Below, in pieces: positions 15,017 through 25,214 of a stretch of DNA of 35,193 nucleotides. The position numbers and the translations under genes are program-made. Within the stretch, counting starts at the first letter, position 1; every line of letters starts with the position of its first letter. Source of the stretch: Thermoleophilia bacterium UBA6103 (GTDB lineage: Bacteria; Actinomycetota; Thermoleophilia; UBA2241); assembly GCA_002423545.1 (NCBI GenBank), contig DIWP01000022.1, positions 18,175 to 53,367 on the forward strand, in the 5' to 3' direction. The notes under the pieces are model-generated. The model had not been told where the DNA came from. It searched no databases and saw only the letters and a list, made by a program, of their open reading frames with translations.

Positions 15017-18000
15017 ATGAACGACTCGAGTCCGGCGGCCGGGACAAGCGGATCGAAGGGTGCGCGTCGGCGCTCCGGCGGGTCCGGCAAGCGTTCGGCG
15101 GGCCGATCCGCCGCGGGCCCGAAGAAGGCCGCGGGCCCGAAGAAGGCCGCCGGCACCGGCTTCCCCATCGTCGGGATCGGCGCCTCGGCCGGCGGCCTGG
15201 CCGCCCTCGAAGAGCTGTTCGCCGCTCTTCCCGGTGACCGGCTGCCCGGCATCGCCTTCGTGGTCGTCCAGCACCTCGACCCCGATCACAAGAGCCTGCT
15301 CGTGGACCTCATGAGGCGCCACACCACGCTGCCGGTCCACGTGGCCACCGACGGCGTGACCGTCCAGCCGGACGCCGTCTACGTCATCCCGCCGAACAAG
15401 GACATGGCCCTGCTCGACGGCCGCCTTCATCTGCTTGACCCAGGCGCCCCGCGCGGACTGCGGCTGCCGATCGACTTCTTCTTCCGGTCGCTGGCCCAGG
15501 ACCAGCGCGATCGCGCCATCTGCGTGGTGCTGTCCGGCACCGGCACAGACGGCACCCTGGGTCTCACGGCGATCAAGGGCGAGGGCGGCATGGCGATGGT
15601 CCAGGCGCCGGAGTCAGCGGGCTACGACGGCATGCCGCGCAGTGCCATCGCCACCGGGCTGGCCGACTACGTCCTGCCGGCCGCCGAGATGCCTGCTCAG
15701 CTCCTCGACTACGCCCGGCGGGCATACGGCAGCGAGCGGCCCAAAGATGCCGCCCCCGCGGCCGCCGAGCACACGCTGCAGAAGGTGCTGGTCCTGCTGC
15801 GCGCCCAGACCGGCCACGATTTCTCGCAGTACAAGCAGACCACCATCCGGCGACGCATCGAACGACGCATGGCAGTCACACAGGTCGGACATCTCAGCGA
15901 CTACGTCAGTCTGCTGCAGCGCGACCCAGCGGAGATCGAGACGCTCTTCCGCGACCTGCTCATCGGCGTCACGACGTTCTTCCGCGACCCGGCCGCCTTC
16001 GAGGCGCTGGCGAAGAAGGCGCTGCCGGAACTGACCGGCGCTGCCCCGCACGTGGCCGCCCTGCGCATCTGGGTACCTGCCTGCTCGAGCGGCGAGGAGG
16101 CCTACTCCATCGCCATCGCGCTGCTGGAGCACGTCGACACGCTACCTGGGCCCGTCGGCCTGCAGGTGTTCGCCACCGACATCGACGCCGCCGCCATCGA
16201 GCGAGCCCGCGCCGGGGTCTACCCGGAGAGCATCGCCGCCGACGTGTCTCCCGACCGGCTGAGCCGCTACTTCACGCGCGACGGCGACACGTATCGCGTC
16301 AAGAAACGTGTCCGCGACGCCGTCATCTTCGCCACCCACGACATCGCTCGCGACCCCCCGTTTGCGCGCCTCGATCTCATCAGCTGCCGCAACCTGCTCA
16401 TCTACCTCGAGGGAGCGTTGCAGCAGAGGATCCTGCAGCTCTTCCACTACGCGCTCAACGACGGCGGCTTCCTGCTTCTGGGCGGCTCCGAGACCATCGG
16501 GGATGCCGCCCAGCTGTTCTCGATCGTGGACAAGAAGGCCAGGCTCTATCGCTCGCGCGGTCATCTGGTACCCAGGACGGCCGTCGGCCTGCCGCCTGCG
16601 CAGCCGGCACGGCAGACGGCACTCGGCGGCGCGCCGGCCGACCACGCGGGCGGCGTCAAGACCGACCTGCGGGAGCTAGCGCAACAAGCCCTGCTGGCCG
16701 ACCACACGCCGGCCTGCGTGATCGTCAATGCCGAGGCCGAGGTGCTCTACATCCACGGCCACACCGGCAGGTTCCTGGAACCGGCGCCCGGCGAGACGAG
16801 CGTGAACCTGCTGCGCATGGCGCGCGAAGGCCTGCGCATGAAGCTGACCACGGCCTTGCGCAAGGTGACCTCCAGCGGGACGCCGGTGCGCTGCGAGGGG
16901 CTACGCGTGCGCAGCAACGGCAGCACATCCACGGTGAACCTCACCGTGCGACCCCTCAGCGAGCCGGAGCACCCGACGGGGCGGCTGTCCATGGTCGTCT
17001 TCGAGGACGTCCCGGCGCCGGCAGACGATGCGCCGCCACACGTCACGGAGTCGCGCACCGACCCGGCCGATCACCGCGTCGCCGAGCTCGAGCGCGAGCT
17101 GACGGCCAAGGAGGAGTACCTTCAGGCTACCGTCGAGGAGCTCGAGACGGCGAACGAGGAGCTCAAGTCATCCAACGAAGAGCTGCAGTCCACCAATGAG
17201 GAGCTGCAATCGACCAACGAGGAGCTGGAGACGTCCAAAGAGGAGCTGCAATCGCTCAACGAAGAGCTCATGACCGTCAATGCCGAGCTGCAACAGAAGA
17301 TCGACGAGCTGGGGCAGACCGGCAGCGACATGAGCAACCTGATGGCGGCCACCGGCATCGGCACGGTCTACGTCGACCAGCATCTCCGCATCCAGCGCTT
17401 CACGCCGGCGGTCACGCGGCTCATCAACCTCATCCCCGGAGACGTGGGCCGCCCGGTCGGCGACATCGTCTCACGGCTCGTGGGCTACGACAGCATCGAT
17501 CAGGACGTCCGCCACGTTCTGGACGACCTCGTCCCGATCGAGGCGGAGGTGCGCACACAGGAGGGCCAGTGGTTCCTGCTGCGCATCCAGCCCTACCGCA
17601 CGCTCGAGAACGTCATCGAGGGCGCGGTGCTGACCTTCGTCGAGATCACCGCCCAGAAGGAGCTCCAGCAGCAGCTCCGGGAGTCGGTGCGGGAGGCGGA
17701 AGCGGCGCAGGCCCTGGCTCAGAGCGTCACCGACACGGTGCGCGAGCCTCTGCTGGTGCTCGACGGCGAGCTGCGCGTGATCTCCGCCAACCGCGCGTTC
17801 TTGAAGGTCTTCGCCCTGGCTGCCGATACGGTCATCGGCAGGTCATTGCCGGAGACGCTGGGAGCCAGCTGGAAGCCCGAGCTGCGCGACCACCTCGATC
17901 GCGTCGCAGCCGATGGGAAGGGCCAGAGCCGCTCCCAGGACTTCCAGATCGCCCTGGACGTGCCCGGCTCAGGATCGCGCAGGTTTGCGGTAGATGCACG

Positions 18001-18091
18001 AGAAGTAGCATCGAAAGGCGGAGAGGAAGCGGGGACCGACGCCCAGAAGCGCCTGATCCTCCTCACTCTGCACGACGCCGAAGCAGTCTGA
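15017..18091 (+). CDS. CheB-CheR-PAS fusion (methylesterase/methyltransferase hybrid signalling protein)
   Basis: 1024 residues. A basic low-complexity start (about 1-45) precedes the CheB methylesterase domain, with a Ser-His-Asp triad in GIGASAGG (S58), VVQHLD (H86) and GTGTDG (D178). There is no receiver domain. CheR follows (about 250-520), with IRRRIERRM, a SAM-binding region CSSGEEAYSIAIALLE, FATDIDAAAIERAR and SCRNLLIYL. A coiled coil near residues 688-765 (nt 17080-17310) consists of repeated EELxSTNEEL heptads, and two PAS domains follow. CheB-CheR hybrids occur outside classical chemotaxis operons and are usually thought to modify or sense through their PAS part. No Che partners, MCP or kinase lie in this window. 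A PAS-HD-GYP gene follows 72 bases later, suggesting a shared signalling pathway. Confidence 0.92.
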   Translation: MNDSSPAAGTSGSKGARRRSGGSGKRSAGRSAAGPKKAAGPKKAAGTGFPIVGIGASAGGLAALEELFAALPGDRLPGIAFVVVQHLDPDHKSLLVDLMRRHTTLPVHVATDGVTVQPDAVYVIPPNKDMALLDGRLHLLDPGAPRGLRLPIDFFFRSLAQDQRDRAICVVLSGTGTDGTLGLTAIKGEGGMAMVQAPESAGYDGMPRSAIATGLADYVLPAAEMPAQLLDYARRAYGSERPKDAAPAAAEHTLQKVLVLLRAQTGHDFSQYKQTTIRRRIERRMAVTQVGHLSDYVSLLQRDPAEIETLFRDLLIGVTTFFRDPAAFEALAKKALPELTGAAPHVAALRIWVPACSSGEEAYSIAIALLEHVDTLPGPVGLQVFATDIDAAAIERARAGVYPESIAADVSPDRLSRYFTRDGDTYRVKKRVRDAVIFATHDIARDPPFARLDLISCRNLLIYLEGALQQRILQLFHYALNDGGFLLLGGSETIGDAAQLFSIVDKKARLYRSRGHLVPRTAVGLPPAQPARQTALGGAPADHAGGVKTDLRELAQQALLADHTPACVIVNAEAEVLYIHGHTGRFLEPAPGETSVNLLRMAREGLRMKLTTALRKVTSSGTPVRCEGLRVRSNGSTSTVNLTVRPLSEPEHPTGRLSMVVFEDVPAPADDAPPHVTESRTDPADHRVAELERELTAKEEYLQATVEELETANEELKSSNEELQSTNEELQSTNEELETSKEELQSLNEELMTVNAELQQKIDELGQTGSDMSNLMAATGIGTVYVDQHLRIQRFTPAVTRLINLIPGDVGRPVGDIVSRLVGYDSIDQDVRHVLDDLVPIEAEVRTQEGQWFLLRIQPYRTLENVIEGAVLTFVEITAQKELQQQLRESVREAEAAQALAQSVTDTVREPLLVLDGELRVISANRAFLKVFALAADTVIGRSLPETLGASWKPELRDHLDRVAADGKGQSRSQDFQIALDVPGSGSRRFAVDAREVASKGGEEAGTDAQKRLILLTLHDAEAV
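15113..15148 (+). repeat. Two tandem 18-bp units in the CheB-CheR N-terminus
   Basis: GCGGGCCCGAAGAAGGCC occurs twice in a row and encodes AGPKKA twice in the basic leader. Confidence 0.9.
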
Positions 18092-18163
18092 CGCTCGCCG
18101 CGAAGGCTCCGGGACACACGCGGAGCCAGCGCCCGATCGCCGGGAATCACGTGGGAGGCGACG

Positions 18164-20134
18164 ATGGCACGGAAGCAGGCCGTCGGCGGAGAGACGGAGC
18201 ATCCGGAGCCGGCACACGACCTGCGTGAGCGGGCCGAAAGCGAGCTGCGGGCACGGGCCGACGACTGCGACGTGCCCGCCCCCGATGACGTGCCTCGCCT
18301 GCTGCACGATCTGCGCGTCCATCAGATCGAGCTCGAGATGCAGAACGAGGAGCTGCGCCGCGCGCAGCAGGAACTCGAGACGTCCCGCGAGCGATACTTC
18401 GAGCTCTACGACCTGGCGCCGGCCGGCTACCTCACGATCAGCGAGAAGGGTCTCGTCCTGGAGGCCAACCTCACGGCCGCACGGATCCTCGGCATCGACC
18501 GCGCAGCACTGGTCGGCACGCCCATCACGCGCTTCATCGTCGGGGACGACCAGGACACCTACTACCTGCGCCGGAAGGCCCTCTTCGAGAGCGGCGAGGC
18601 GCAACGCTGCGAGCTGCGCCTCGAGCGTGCCGACTCGACGCCGCTGTGGGCTCACATCGACGTCACGCTGGCCACCGACAGTGAGAGCGACTCGCCGGTG
18701 TGCCGCGCGACGCTCACCGACATCACCGATCTCAAGCGAACCGAAGAGGCGTTCAGGGAGAGCGAGGAGCGCTACGCCCTCGCCGCGGCCGGCGCCAACG
18801 ACGGCATCTGGGACTGGGACATGGTGACCGGCGAGTCGTACATGTCGCCGCGCTACAAGGAGATGCTCGGCTACGCTGAGAACGAGATCGGCGACAGCTA
18901 CGCGATGTGGGAGTCGCTGCTGCACCCCGACGACCGCGGGACCGCGGTCGCCACCATGAAGGCCCTGCAGAGCGGCGAGATCTCCGAGTTCCAGCTCGAG
19001 TATCGTCTGCGCCACAAGGACGGCGGCTACCGCTGGGTCCTCGACCTCGGCAAGGCGGTGCGCGACGAACAAGGACGACCGCACCGGGCCGCCGGCTCGC
19101 ACACCGACATCACCGATCGCAAGCTGAGCGAAGAGGCGCTGCGGACCAGCGAGGCCCGCTACGCGTCGTTCATCGATGCCACCGACGACCTGGTCTTCAT
19201 CAAGGACGACGAACTACGCTATCTCGTCGTCAATCAGGCGAACGCCGACTTCTTGGGCCGGGCGGTCGCGGACGTCGTCGGTCTCACCGACGAGGACCTC
19301 ATGCCGCCGGATGCGGCTGCCGGCTGCCGGCGCAGCGACCTCACGGCGCTCGAAAACGGCGAGACGGTGATCGACGAGGAGCCGGTCGGCGACCGCATCT
19401 ACGAGGTACGCAAGTTCCAGGTCACCCTCGGAAGCGGTGGCGTGGGCGTCGGCGGCTATGCCCGGGACATCACGGAGCAGCGACGAGCGCAGACGGCGCT
19501 CACGCAGGCCTTCGCCGACATCGCCGCCGGCGCCGAGCGACTGCGGGCGACCCTGCACGACACCGTGAAGGCGATGGGCGAGATCGTCGGCCTGCGCGAT
19601 CCCTACACCGCGCGGCACGAGAAGAGCGTCACGCGCCTGGCACTCGCGATCGCCGAAGACCTGGGGCTCGACGAGCAGACCCGCGAGGGGCTCATGCTGG
19701 CCGGCGAGGTCCACGACATCGGCAAGATCTGCGTGCCGGCCGAGATCCTCAGCAAGCCGGCGGCGCTCACCGACATGGAGTACCGCCTGGTCCAGCAACA
19801 CGCCCAGACGGGGCGTGAGATCCTGAGCGGCATCACCTTCCAGCAGCCGGTGGCGGAGATCGTCGGCCAGCACCACGAGCGCCTTGACGGGTCCGGCTAT
19901 CCGGACGGGCTGGCCGGCGGCGCCATCCGCATCGAGGCCCGCATCCTGGCGGTCGCCGATGTGATCGAGGCGATGGCCAGCCACCGCCCGTACCGGCCGG
20001 CGCTGGGCATGGAGGCGGCGCTGGCCGAGGTGCGCGCCGGTGCCGGCAAGGTCTACGACGCCGACGTGGCAGCCGCCTGCGAGCGGGTCATCGCCGCCGG
20101 CTTCTCCCTCGAGGAACCCGAGGAAGGTCGCTGA
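18164..20134 (+). CDS. Three-PAS sensor with C-terminal HD-GYP domain
   Basis: 656 residues, with GGGAGG at 18153-18158 before the ATG. An N-terminal coiled coil (LRVHQIELEMQNEELRRAQ) leads to three PAS units near residues 75-200, 201-325 and 330-450. The first starts YDLAPAGYLTI. The HD-GYP domain has HDIGK near nt 19712-19726 and HHERLDGSGYP near nt 19871-19903. The final ~200 residues match the HD-GYP domain of the gene ending at 10422 almost throughout, including HRPYRPALG and AAACERVIAAGF. The predicted role is cyclic-di-GMP hydrolysis. The LHDLRVHQIELEMQNEEL start is common in PAS proteins encoded next to CheB-CheR hybrids, as here. Confidence 0.92.
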   Translation: MARKQAVGGETEHPEPAHDLRERAESELRARADDCDVPAPDDVPRLLHDLRVHQIELEMQNEELRRAQQELETSRERYFELYDLAPAGYLTISEKGLVLEANLTAARILGIDRAALVGTPITRFIVGDDQDTYYLRRKALFESGEAQRCELRLERADSTPLWAHIDVTLATDSESDSPVCRATLTDITDLKRTEEAFRESEERYALAAAGANDGIWDWDMVTGESYMSPRYKEMLGYAENEIGDSYAMWESLLHPDDRGTAVATMKALQSGEISEFQLEYRLRHKDGGYRWVLDLGKAVRDEQGRPHRAAGSHTDITDRKLSEEALRTSEARYASFIDATDDLVFIKDDELRYLVVNQANADFLGRAVADVVGLTDEDLMPPDAAAGCRRSDLTALENGETVIDEEPVGDRIYEVRKFQVTLGSGGVGVGGYARDITEQRRAQTALTQAFADIAAGAERLRATLHDTVKAMGEIVGLRDPYTARHEKSVTRLALAIAEDLGLDEQTREGLMLAGEVHDIGKICVPAEILSKPAALTDMEYRLVQQHAQTGREILSGITFQQPVAEIVGQHHERLDGSGYPDGLAGGAIRIEARILAVADVIEAMASHRPYRPALGMEAALAEVRAGAGKVYDADVAAACERVIAAGFSLEEPEEGR

Positions 20135-20147
20135 CGCCGCCGGACCT

Positions 20148-20212
20148 CGGCGCCGATCGTCGGGTCCGTGGCGGACAGCCGGGCCGGCGACCGGCGCCGA
20201 TCGTCGGGTCCG
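20148..20212. repeat. 21-bp perfect direct repeat after the second HD-GYP gene
   Basis: A 21-bp sequence starting CGGCGCCGATCGTCGGGTCC occurs at 20148-20168 and 20192-20212, 44 bases apart. A related CTGATCGCCGGGCCG follows. No gene is seen in 20135-20279. Its core resembles the repeats after the other HD-GYP gene. Confidence 0.85.
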
Positions 20213-20279
20213 CGGCTGATCGCCGGGCCGCACTCGGGCTCAGGACGCGCAGCCGACCGGTGCCCGTAGCGGCTGCGAC

Positions 20280-23200
20280 TCAGCTCGTTCCGAGCCCGAA
20301 GAACCGCTCGAAGAACTCGCCGAGCTTCGCCAGCACGCGCCGCTTCTTCTCTCCATGCTCCCCGTCGGGCGAGAACCGCGACACCGGCGGCAGCACCTTG
20401 GTGATCGCGGTACCCGTCGTCTGCACGGCGCCGTCGCGGAAGGCCGTAGCGATGAACGCCCGAGTCTCGTCAGGACGGAGCCCCTCCGCTGCGATGATCG
20501 CGTCAAGCTCAGCCTCACGCCTCGCACGCACGAACGCCCGCCACTCCTCGTCGATCTCTCCGTCGACCGAGACGGAATCGACGAAGGCCTCGATCAGGTC
20601 CTTCTTGTTGCGCAGGCTGGGGCTGGCGTCGACGGCGCGGCTGATCGACGCGCGGATCTCCACGTCGGAGCCGTCACCGTGGGCGTCGCGCCACTTCTCG
20701 ACGAGCATCAGGACCTAGTCGACGTTGACCTCGACCTGCTTGATGAGCTCGATCTCGAAGACGATGTCGTCGTTGATGGGCGCCTTGTCGGCGTCCACCT
20801 TGCCACGGAGCTCCGCGTAGAGGTCCAGGTACACGCTGCGATAGTCCTGTGCCTGGCGATCCGAGAGGATCTCGTTGCCGGCGAAGTCGTCGAACGAGGC
20901 CAAGATGTTCTGCAGACGCAGGATGGCGCCGACGAGCGCGATGAACTCCTTCTGCGCCGACTCCCCCACGATCCGCGTTCCCGGTGGGTACTCAAGGAGC
21001 AGCAGCGCGACCTTCGCCGCGTACACCGAGTAGTAGTCGCTGTACGGCTTGAGCAGCACGATCCCGCGAGCGTCCTTGTTGCCGAAGATCGCGATCGCGT
21101 CATTGGTCTCCTGCTCCAGATCGCGGAACGAGACGATGTTGCCGTAGGTCTTCACGGAGTTGAGGATGCGGTTCGTGCGCGAATAGGCCTGCATGAGGCC
21201 GTGCGCGCGCAGGTTCTTGTCGGCGAACAATGTGTTGAGGGTCGTCGAGTCGAAACCCGTGAGGAACATGTTCACGACGACGACCAGGTCGATCTCGCGG
21301 CTCTTCAGGCGCAGCGAGAGGTCCTTGTAGTAGTTCTGGAACCTGTCGGCCGAGGTGTCGAAGCTCGTGCCGAACATGGCGTTGTAGTCCCGGATCGCGT
21401 CGTCGAGGAAGTCGCGTGAGGATCGGTCCAGAGCTCCGGTCTCGAAGCCTTCCTCGTCCAGGTAGTCGTCTACCGCCTCGTTCGGTGCGTACGAGAAGAT
21501 GATCCCGATCTTGAGCCTGCGATCGGGCAGCAGCTCCTTCTGCTGCTCTTTGAGCTCAAGGTAGTAGCGCTTCGCGGCCTCGATCGAGGCCGTGGCGAAG
21601 AGTGCGTTGAAGCCGCGGACCCGCTTGCCGGACAGCGAGTACTGCTCTGCCCGCCTGGTCTTCTGATCGAAATGCTCCAGGGTGTAGCCGACGATCTGGC
21701 TGATGCGCTCGGGCGCGAGCAGCGCCTTCTCGGTGTCGATCGCCGAGACCTGCTCGTCGACGACGCCCTCCGGCAGTTTGATGGTGTTGACGTAGTCGAT
21801 ACGGAACGGCAGCACGTTCCTGTCTGTGATCGCATCGACGATGGTGTAGGTGTGCAGCTTCTCGCCGAAGGCCTGCTCCGTGGTCCGGAGCTGGGGGTTC
21901 CCTCCGCTTCCCGCGTTGACCGAGAAGATCGGCGTGCCCGTGAAGCCGAAGAGGTGGTAGCGCTTGAACGCCCTGGTGATCGCGGTGTGCATCTCACCGA
22001 ACTGCGACCGGTGGCACTCGTCGAAGATGATGACGATGTGACCGTCATAGATGCTGTGGCCCTTGTTCGCCGCGACGAAGGTCGACAGCTTCTGGACCGT
22101 CGTGATGATGATCTTCGCCGAGGGATCCTCGAGCTGCTTCTTCAGCACCGCCAGTGGACGTGTTGGAGTTCGCGGCGCCCTTCTCGAACCGGTCGTACTC
22201 GCGCATGGTCTGGTAGTCGAGATCCTTGCGGTCGACGACGAAGAGCACCTTGTCGACGCCGGGCAGCCTGCTCGCGAGCTGCGCGGTCTTGAAGCTCGTG
22301 AGCGTCTTGCCTGACCCGGTCGTGTGCCAGATGTAGCCACCCGCGCTCACCTTGCCGAGCTGCCTGTAGTTGGTGGAGATCTCGATCCGCTGGAGGATCC
22401 GCTCGGTGGCGACGATCTGGTACGGACGCATCACCAGGAGCATCCTGTCGGCGGCGAGCACGCAGTACTTGCACAGCACGTTGAGCAGCGTGTGCCTGGC
22501 GAAGAACGTCTTGGCGAACGCGGTGAGGTCCTGGATGGGTCGATTCGTCGCGTCCGCCCACCAGGAGGTGAACTCGAACGAGTTCGAGGTCTTGCGCACC
22601 CGCCTGGAACCCGCCCTCTCGCTCACGTGCTGCCGGCGGGTCGTGTTGGAGTAGTACTTGGTGAGGGTGCCGTTGCTGACCACGAAGAGCTGCACGTAGT
22701 CGAACAGGCCGGAGCCAGCCCAGAAGCTGTCGCGCTGGTAGCGGTCGATCTGGTTGAACGCCTCGCGGATGTCCACACCGCGACGCTTGAGCTCGATGTG
22801 CACCATCGGCAGGCCGTTCACCAGCACCGTCACGTCGTAGCGGTTCGACCGCGCCGCGCCGCCTTCGCTCTGGGCGACCTCATACTGATTGATGACCTGC
22901 AGACGGTTGTTGTGGATGTTCGTCTTGTCGATGAGCGCGACGTTCTTGGTCGAGCCGTCGTCGCGCTTCAGGATCTGGACGTGGTCCTCCTGGATGCGCA
23001 CCGTCTTCTCAACGGCGCCTTCGTTCGCACCGGCGATCTTCTGCGAGAAAAACCGCTCCCATTCGGCGTCGCTGAACGTGATCCCGTTGAGTGCCTCGAG
23101 CTGTGCGCGGAGGTTCGCGATGAGCTCGGCCTCGCTCGTGAGCGGCAGGTACTCGTAAGCCTGAGACTGGAGCACGCTGATGAACCCCCGCTCCAGAGCG

Positions 23201-23319
23201 GCCTCGTACTGATACGCCGCCTCGTCCGCGGTCTCCGAGACGTACTCGGCGACGACCGTGCTCTCCGCGCTCACCACGATCGGTTCGTAGCGGACAACGC
23301 CGCGCAGGTCGGTCATCAC
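20280..23319 (-). pseudogene. hsdR: Type I restriction endonuclease HsdR, broken by one frameshift and one amber codon
   Basis: Three pieces join into one HsdR of about 1010 residues. Piece 1 (from GTG 23319 or ATG 23316) has the nuclease region with VHIELKRRG and Walker A HTTGSGKT. Piece 2 has IIFDECHRSQFG and the helicase motor. Piece 3 (20708-20280) is the C-terminal domain. Lesion 1: an extra base near 22153; reading NTST then AVLKKQLEDPSAK needs one base removed. Lesion 2: an in-frame TAG at 20715-20717, where the context NVD-stop-VLMLVEKW expects tyrosine (TAC to TAG). The start overlaps the abiEii stop. As read, no full-length translocase-nuclease would be made. Sequencing error could explain the single-base shift; the nonsense change is harder to dismiss. 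Confidence 0.9.
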
Positions 23320-24185
23320 GTCCTCTCTGCGTTCGGCAGACTGAGTGCCTCGGAGAACTGCCGAAAGACGAGCACCGCCTCGTTGCGCGCCCGGGCCGCC
23401 TCCGCTTCGGTGCCTCCGGCAGCGGCGAGAGCGGCGTAGTCGACGGCTCCGACTCGATCCGGGCCGGCGAACTCACCGAGCACGCGCTTGATCGCCGAGA
23501 GGACGAACGGCTCGCCGGCGATCGGACTCGCGGCGACTGCGGTTGCTGCGGCGACGGGGCCGCCGTCCCACCAGCGGAGCACATACACGAGGTCGTATGC
23601 GTCCTTGGGCTTCCGTCTGTCCAGATACGCGTCTGCCTTGAGCGCCACGAACGGCGCGAGATTCGCCACCTGGAACTCGACGCTCGAGCGAGCCCCATCC
23701 AAGCACACCAGCTCGCGGACGACCGCTACCGGATCTCGGAACGCCAGCTCGACGCCCCTGACGCACAGCAGCCCCACTCCTCCTGCGCCTGCCGACGGTG
23801 CGACCTTGGGCACGAAGACCGTGCCGGGCTCCGCATCTGTCCTGTCGCCGAGAAGCTCCAGGATCACCGCATGACCATCCACGTCGGCGCACCAGCGCCA
23901 TGAGCTCCCGGCGACTCGGCCGAAGCCGGCGCGCTTCAGATTCGTCTCGAGCGTCGAGTACGCGCCTTCGTCCTCGGCCTCGACCACGAGTCGCAGCGCA
24001 ACGTCCACGTCCGTGGAGCCGATGTGCTGCGGCTGAACGTAGTCATCCCCGGGGGTGAGGTAGAGCGGCACAAGACCGCCCACGAGGCAGATCTTGTGCC
24101 GCCACGGCTGGCCGATACCACGCATGAGAGTGCCGAGCGCCCGCTCACAGCGCTCGGTCGCCTCGCTGCTGTACTCGTCAGCCAT
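23316..24185 (-). CDS. AbiEii-like nucleotidyltransferase toxin (type IV toxin-antitoxin family)
   Basis: 289 intact residues. The nucleotidyltransferase core shows ICLVGGLVPLYL followed by STDVDVALRLVVE. The later KPKDAYDLVYVLRWW is the usual C-terminal motif of AbiEii/AbiGii-type proteins. It follows the AbiEi-like gene by nine bases with a GGGGG ribosome site, and its stop overlaps the hsdR start. By family knowledge AbiEii blocks growth by nucleotide addition to RNA and is neutralised by AbiEi through repression and possibly modification. It lies inside the restriction operon, between fic-1 and hsdR. Confidence 0.85.
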   Translation of the reverse strand: MADEYSSEATERCERALGTLMRGIGQPWRHKICLVGGLVPLYLTPGDDYVQPQHIGSTDVDVALRLVVEAEDEGAYSTLETNLKRAGFGRVAGSSWRWCADVDGHAVILELLGDRTDAEPGTVFVPKVAPSAGAGGVGLLCVRGVELAFRDPVAVVRELVCLDGARSSVEFQVANLAPFVALKADAYLDRRKPKDAYDLVYVLRWWDGGPVAAATAVAASPIAGEPFVLSAIKRVLGEFAGPDRVGAVDYAALAAAGGTEAEAARARNEAVLVFRQFSEALSLPNAERT

Positions 24186-24194
24186 TCGGCCCCC

Positions 24195-25214
24195 TTAGAA
24201 GCCGATGACGGCTTCACGCAAGTAGTCGGCTTGCTCCTCGCCACGTGCCGGGTCCGTCAGGGCGTCGGCATACATCCTGAACACCGACACCACCGGGATT
24301 CCGTCGCGGTACTCCGAGCCCACGCATACGCTGGGATGCCCTCGCATGACGACGAGGTTCGCGCCCTCTTCGACGGGCATCGCTCCGAGCGAGTCCAAGA
24401 CGATATCCTGCCGGCCGGACGTAGTGACCCATGCTTCGAAAGTACGGACGGTGGTCACATGCGGGGCCACCAGCTGTGCGGCGGCGACGCCCGTGAACCA
24501 CGCCTGCGCATTCTGCTCCGTAGCAGCCAGGCGCTGGGATGCGGCACGCATCGTCTGCAGCGCGCCATCATTCAGGACGAAGCCGCGCGCAAGCACCTTG
24601 CGGTCGGCGATCGAATCTCGCGCATAGCGATCGAGCAGAGCTCCGGCATCCGTCACCCGCCGGCGCGTCGCAGGCCCTCGACCCGAGCGCTCAAGCAGGC
24701 TCTCGGACTCGAGCGACACGACCGTGTTCTGCGCCGTTCCCAGCGACACACGACCCTCGACTGCAAGATCACCTACCTTCCACTCGCGTACAGGATCAGC
24801 GAGCAGCGCGAGCGCAACGCCTCCCGCCGCACCGCTCAGGCGAAGCGCACTCTTGCTCCGCTCTTGCCGTGGGGCGGCCGCGTCCTGCAGGCGGACGAGC
24901 ATGTCCGGGGACTTGAGCCGAACCCTGAGGTGCCGGTCGTCCATGTAGTTCGCATCAGCGGAGTCGAGCTCCTCAAGCGCCTGCCGGCTGAAATGGCGGC
25001 CAACGATGACGGGGGTCAGCGTTGCTGTCTGTGAACGACGCAACGCCTGCAAGACCTGCTCAATGCGCCCAGAGCCGGCGCCGACTACCTGCAGCGCCGC
25101 CGCCCGATCGATGGACGTATCCAGCGCAACGGTATCGCCGGCGGCACGGAAGGAGCCGACCTTGGCCTGGGTGAGCCTGCGTGCCAGCTCCCGAGCGTTC
25201 GTTTCGGCTTTCAT
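24195..25214 (-). CDS. AbiEi-like antitoxin and autorepressor
   Basis: 339 residues from the ATG at 25214 (MKAETNARELARRL); the frame stays open upstream, but that part overlaps the operator array. A winged-helix segment is visible near residues 160-205 (WKVGDLAVEGRVSLGTAQNTV). The rest matches the AbiEi family type in which this helix is central, including SLLERSGRGPATRRRVTDAG and VVMRGHPSVCVG. AbiEi antitoxins repress their own operon by binding inverted repeats, which fits the four-site array at the start codon. Paired with the AbiEii-like gene downstream. Confidence 0.82.
   Translation of the reverse strand: MKAETNARELARRLTQAKVGSFRAAGDTVALDTSIDRAAALQVVGAGSGRIEQVLQALRRSQTATLTPVIVGRHFSRQALEELDSADANYMDDRHLRVRLKSPDMLVRLQDAAAPRQERSKSALRLSGAAGGVALALLADPVREWKVGDLAVEGRVSLGTAQNTVVSLESESLLERSGRGPATRRRVTDAGALLDRYARDSIADRKVLARGFVLNDGALQTMRAASQRLAATEQNAQAWFTGVAAAQLVAPHVTTVRTFEAWVTTSGRQDIVLDSLGAMPVEEGANLVVMRGHPSVCVGSEYRDGIPVVSVFRMYADALTDPARGEEQADYLREAVIGF

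Noticed and set aside
13195..15430. Long open frames on both strands around the MFS gene (13195-15237 plus, 13313-15430 minus)
   Set aside because: They run through the MFS_3 gene in wrong frames and have no recognisable domain; the 13183-14832 frame explains the region.
17100..17310. Repeated GAGGAGCTGCA-type DNA pattern
   Set aside because: It is simply the coding of a heptad coiled coil (EELxSTN) in the CheB-CheR-PAS hybrid.
20715..20717. Amber recoding (pyrrolysine-type or reassigned TAG) in hsdR
   Set aside because: The expected residue is tyrosine, no recoding machinery is visible, and the gene has a second independent lesion.
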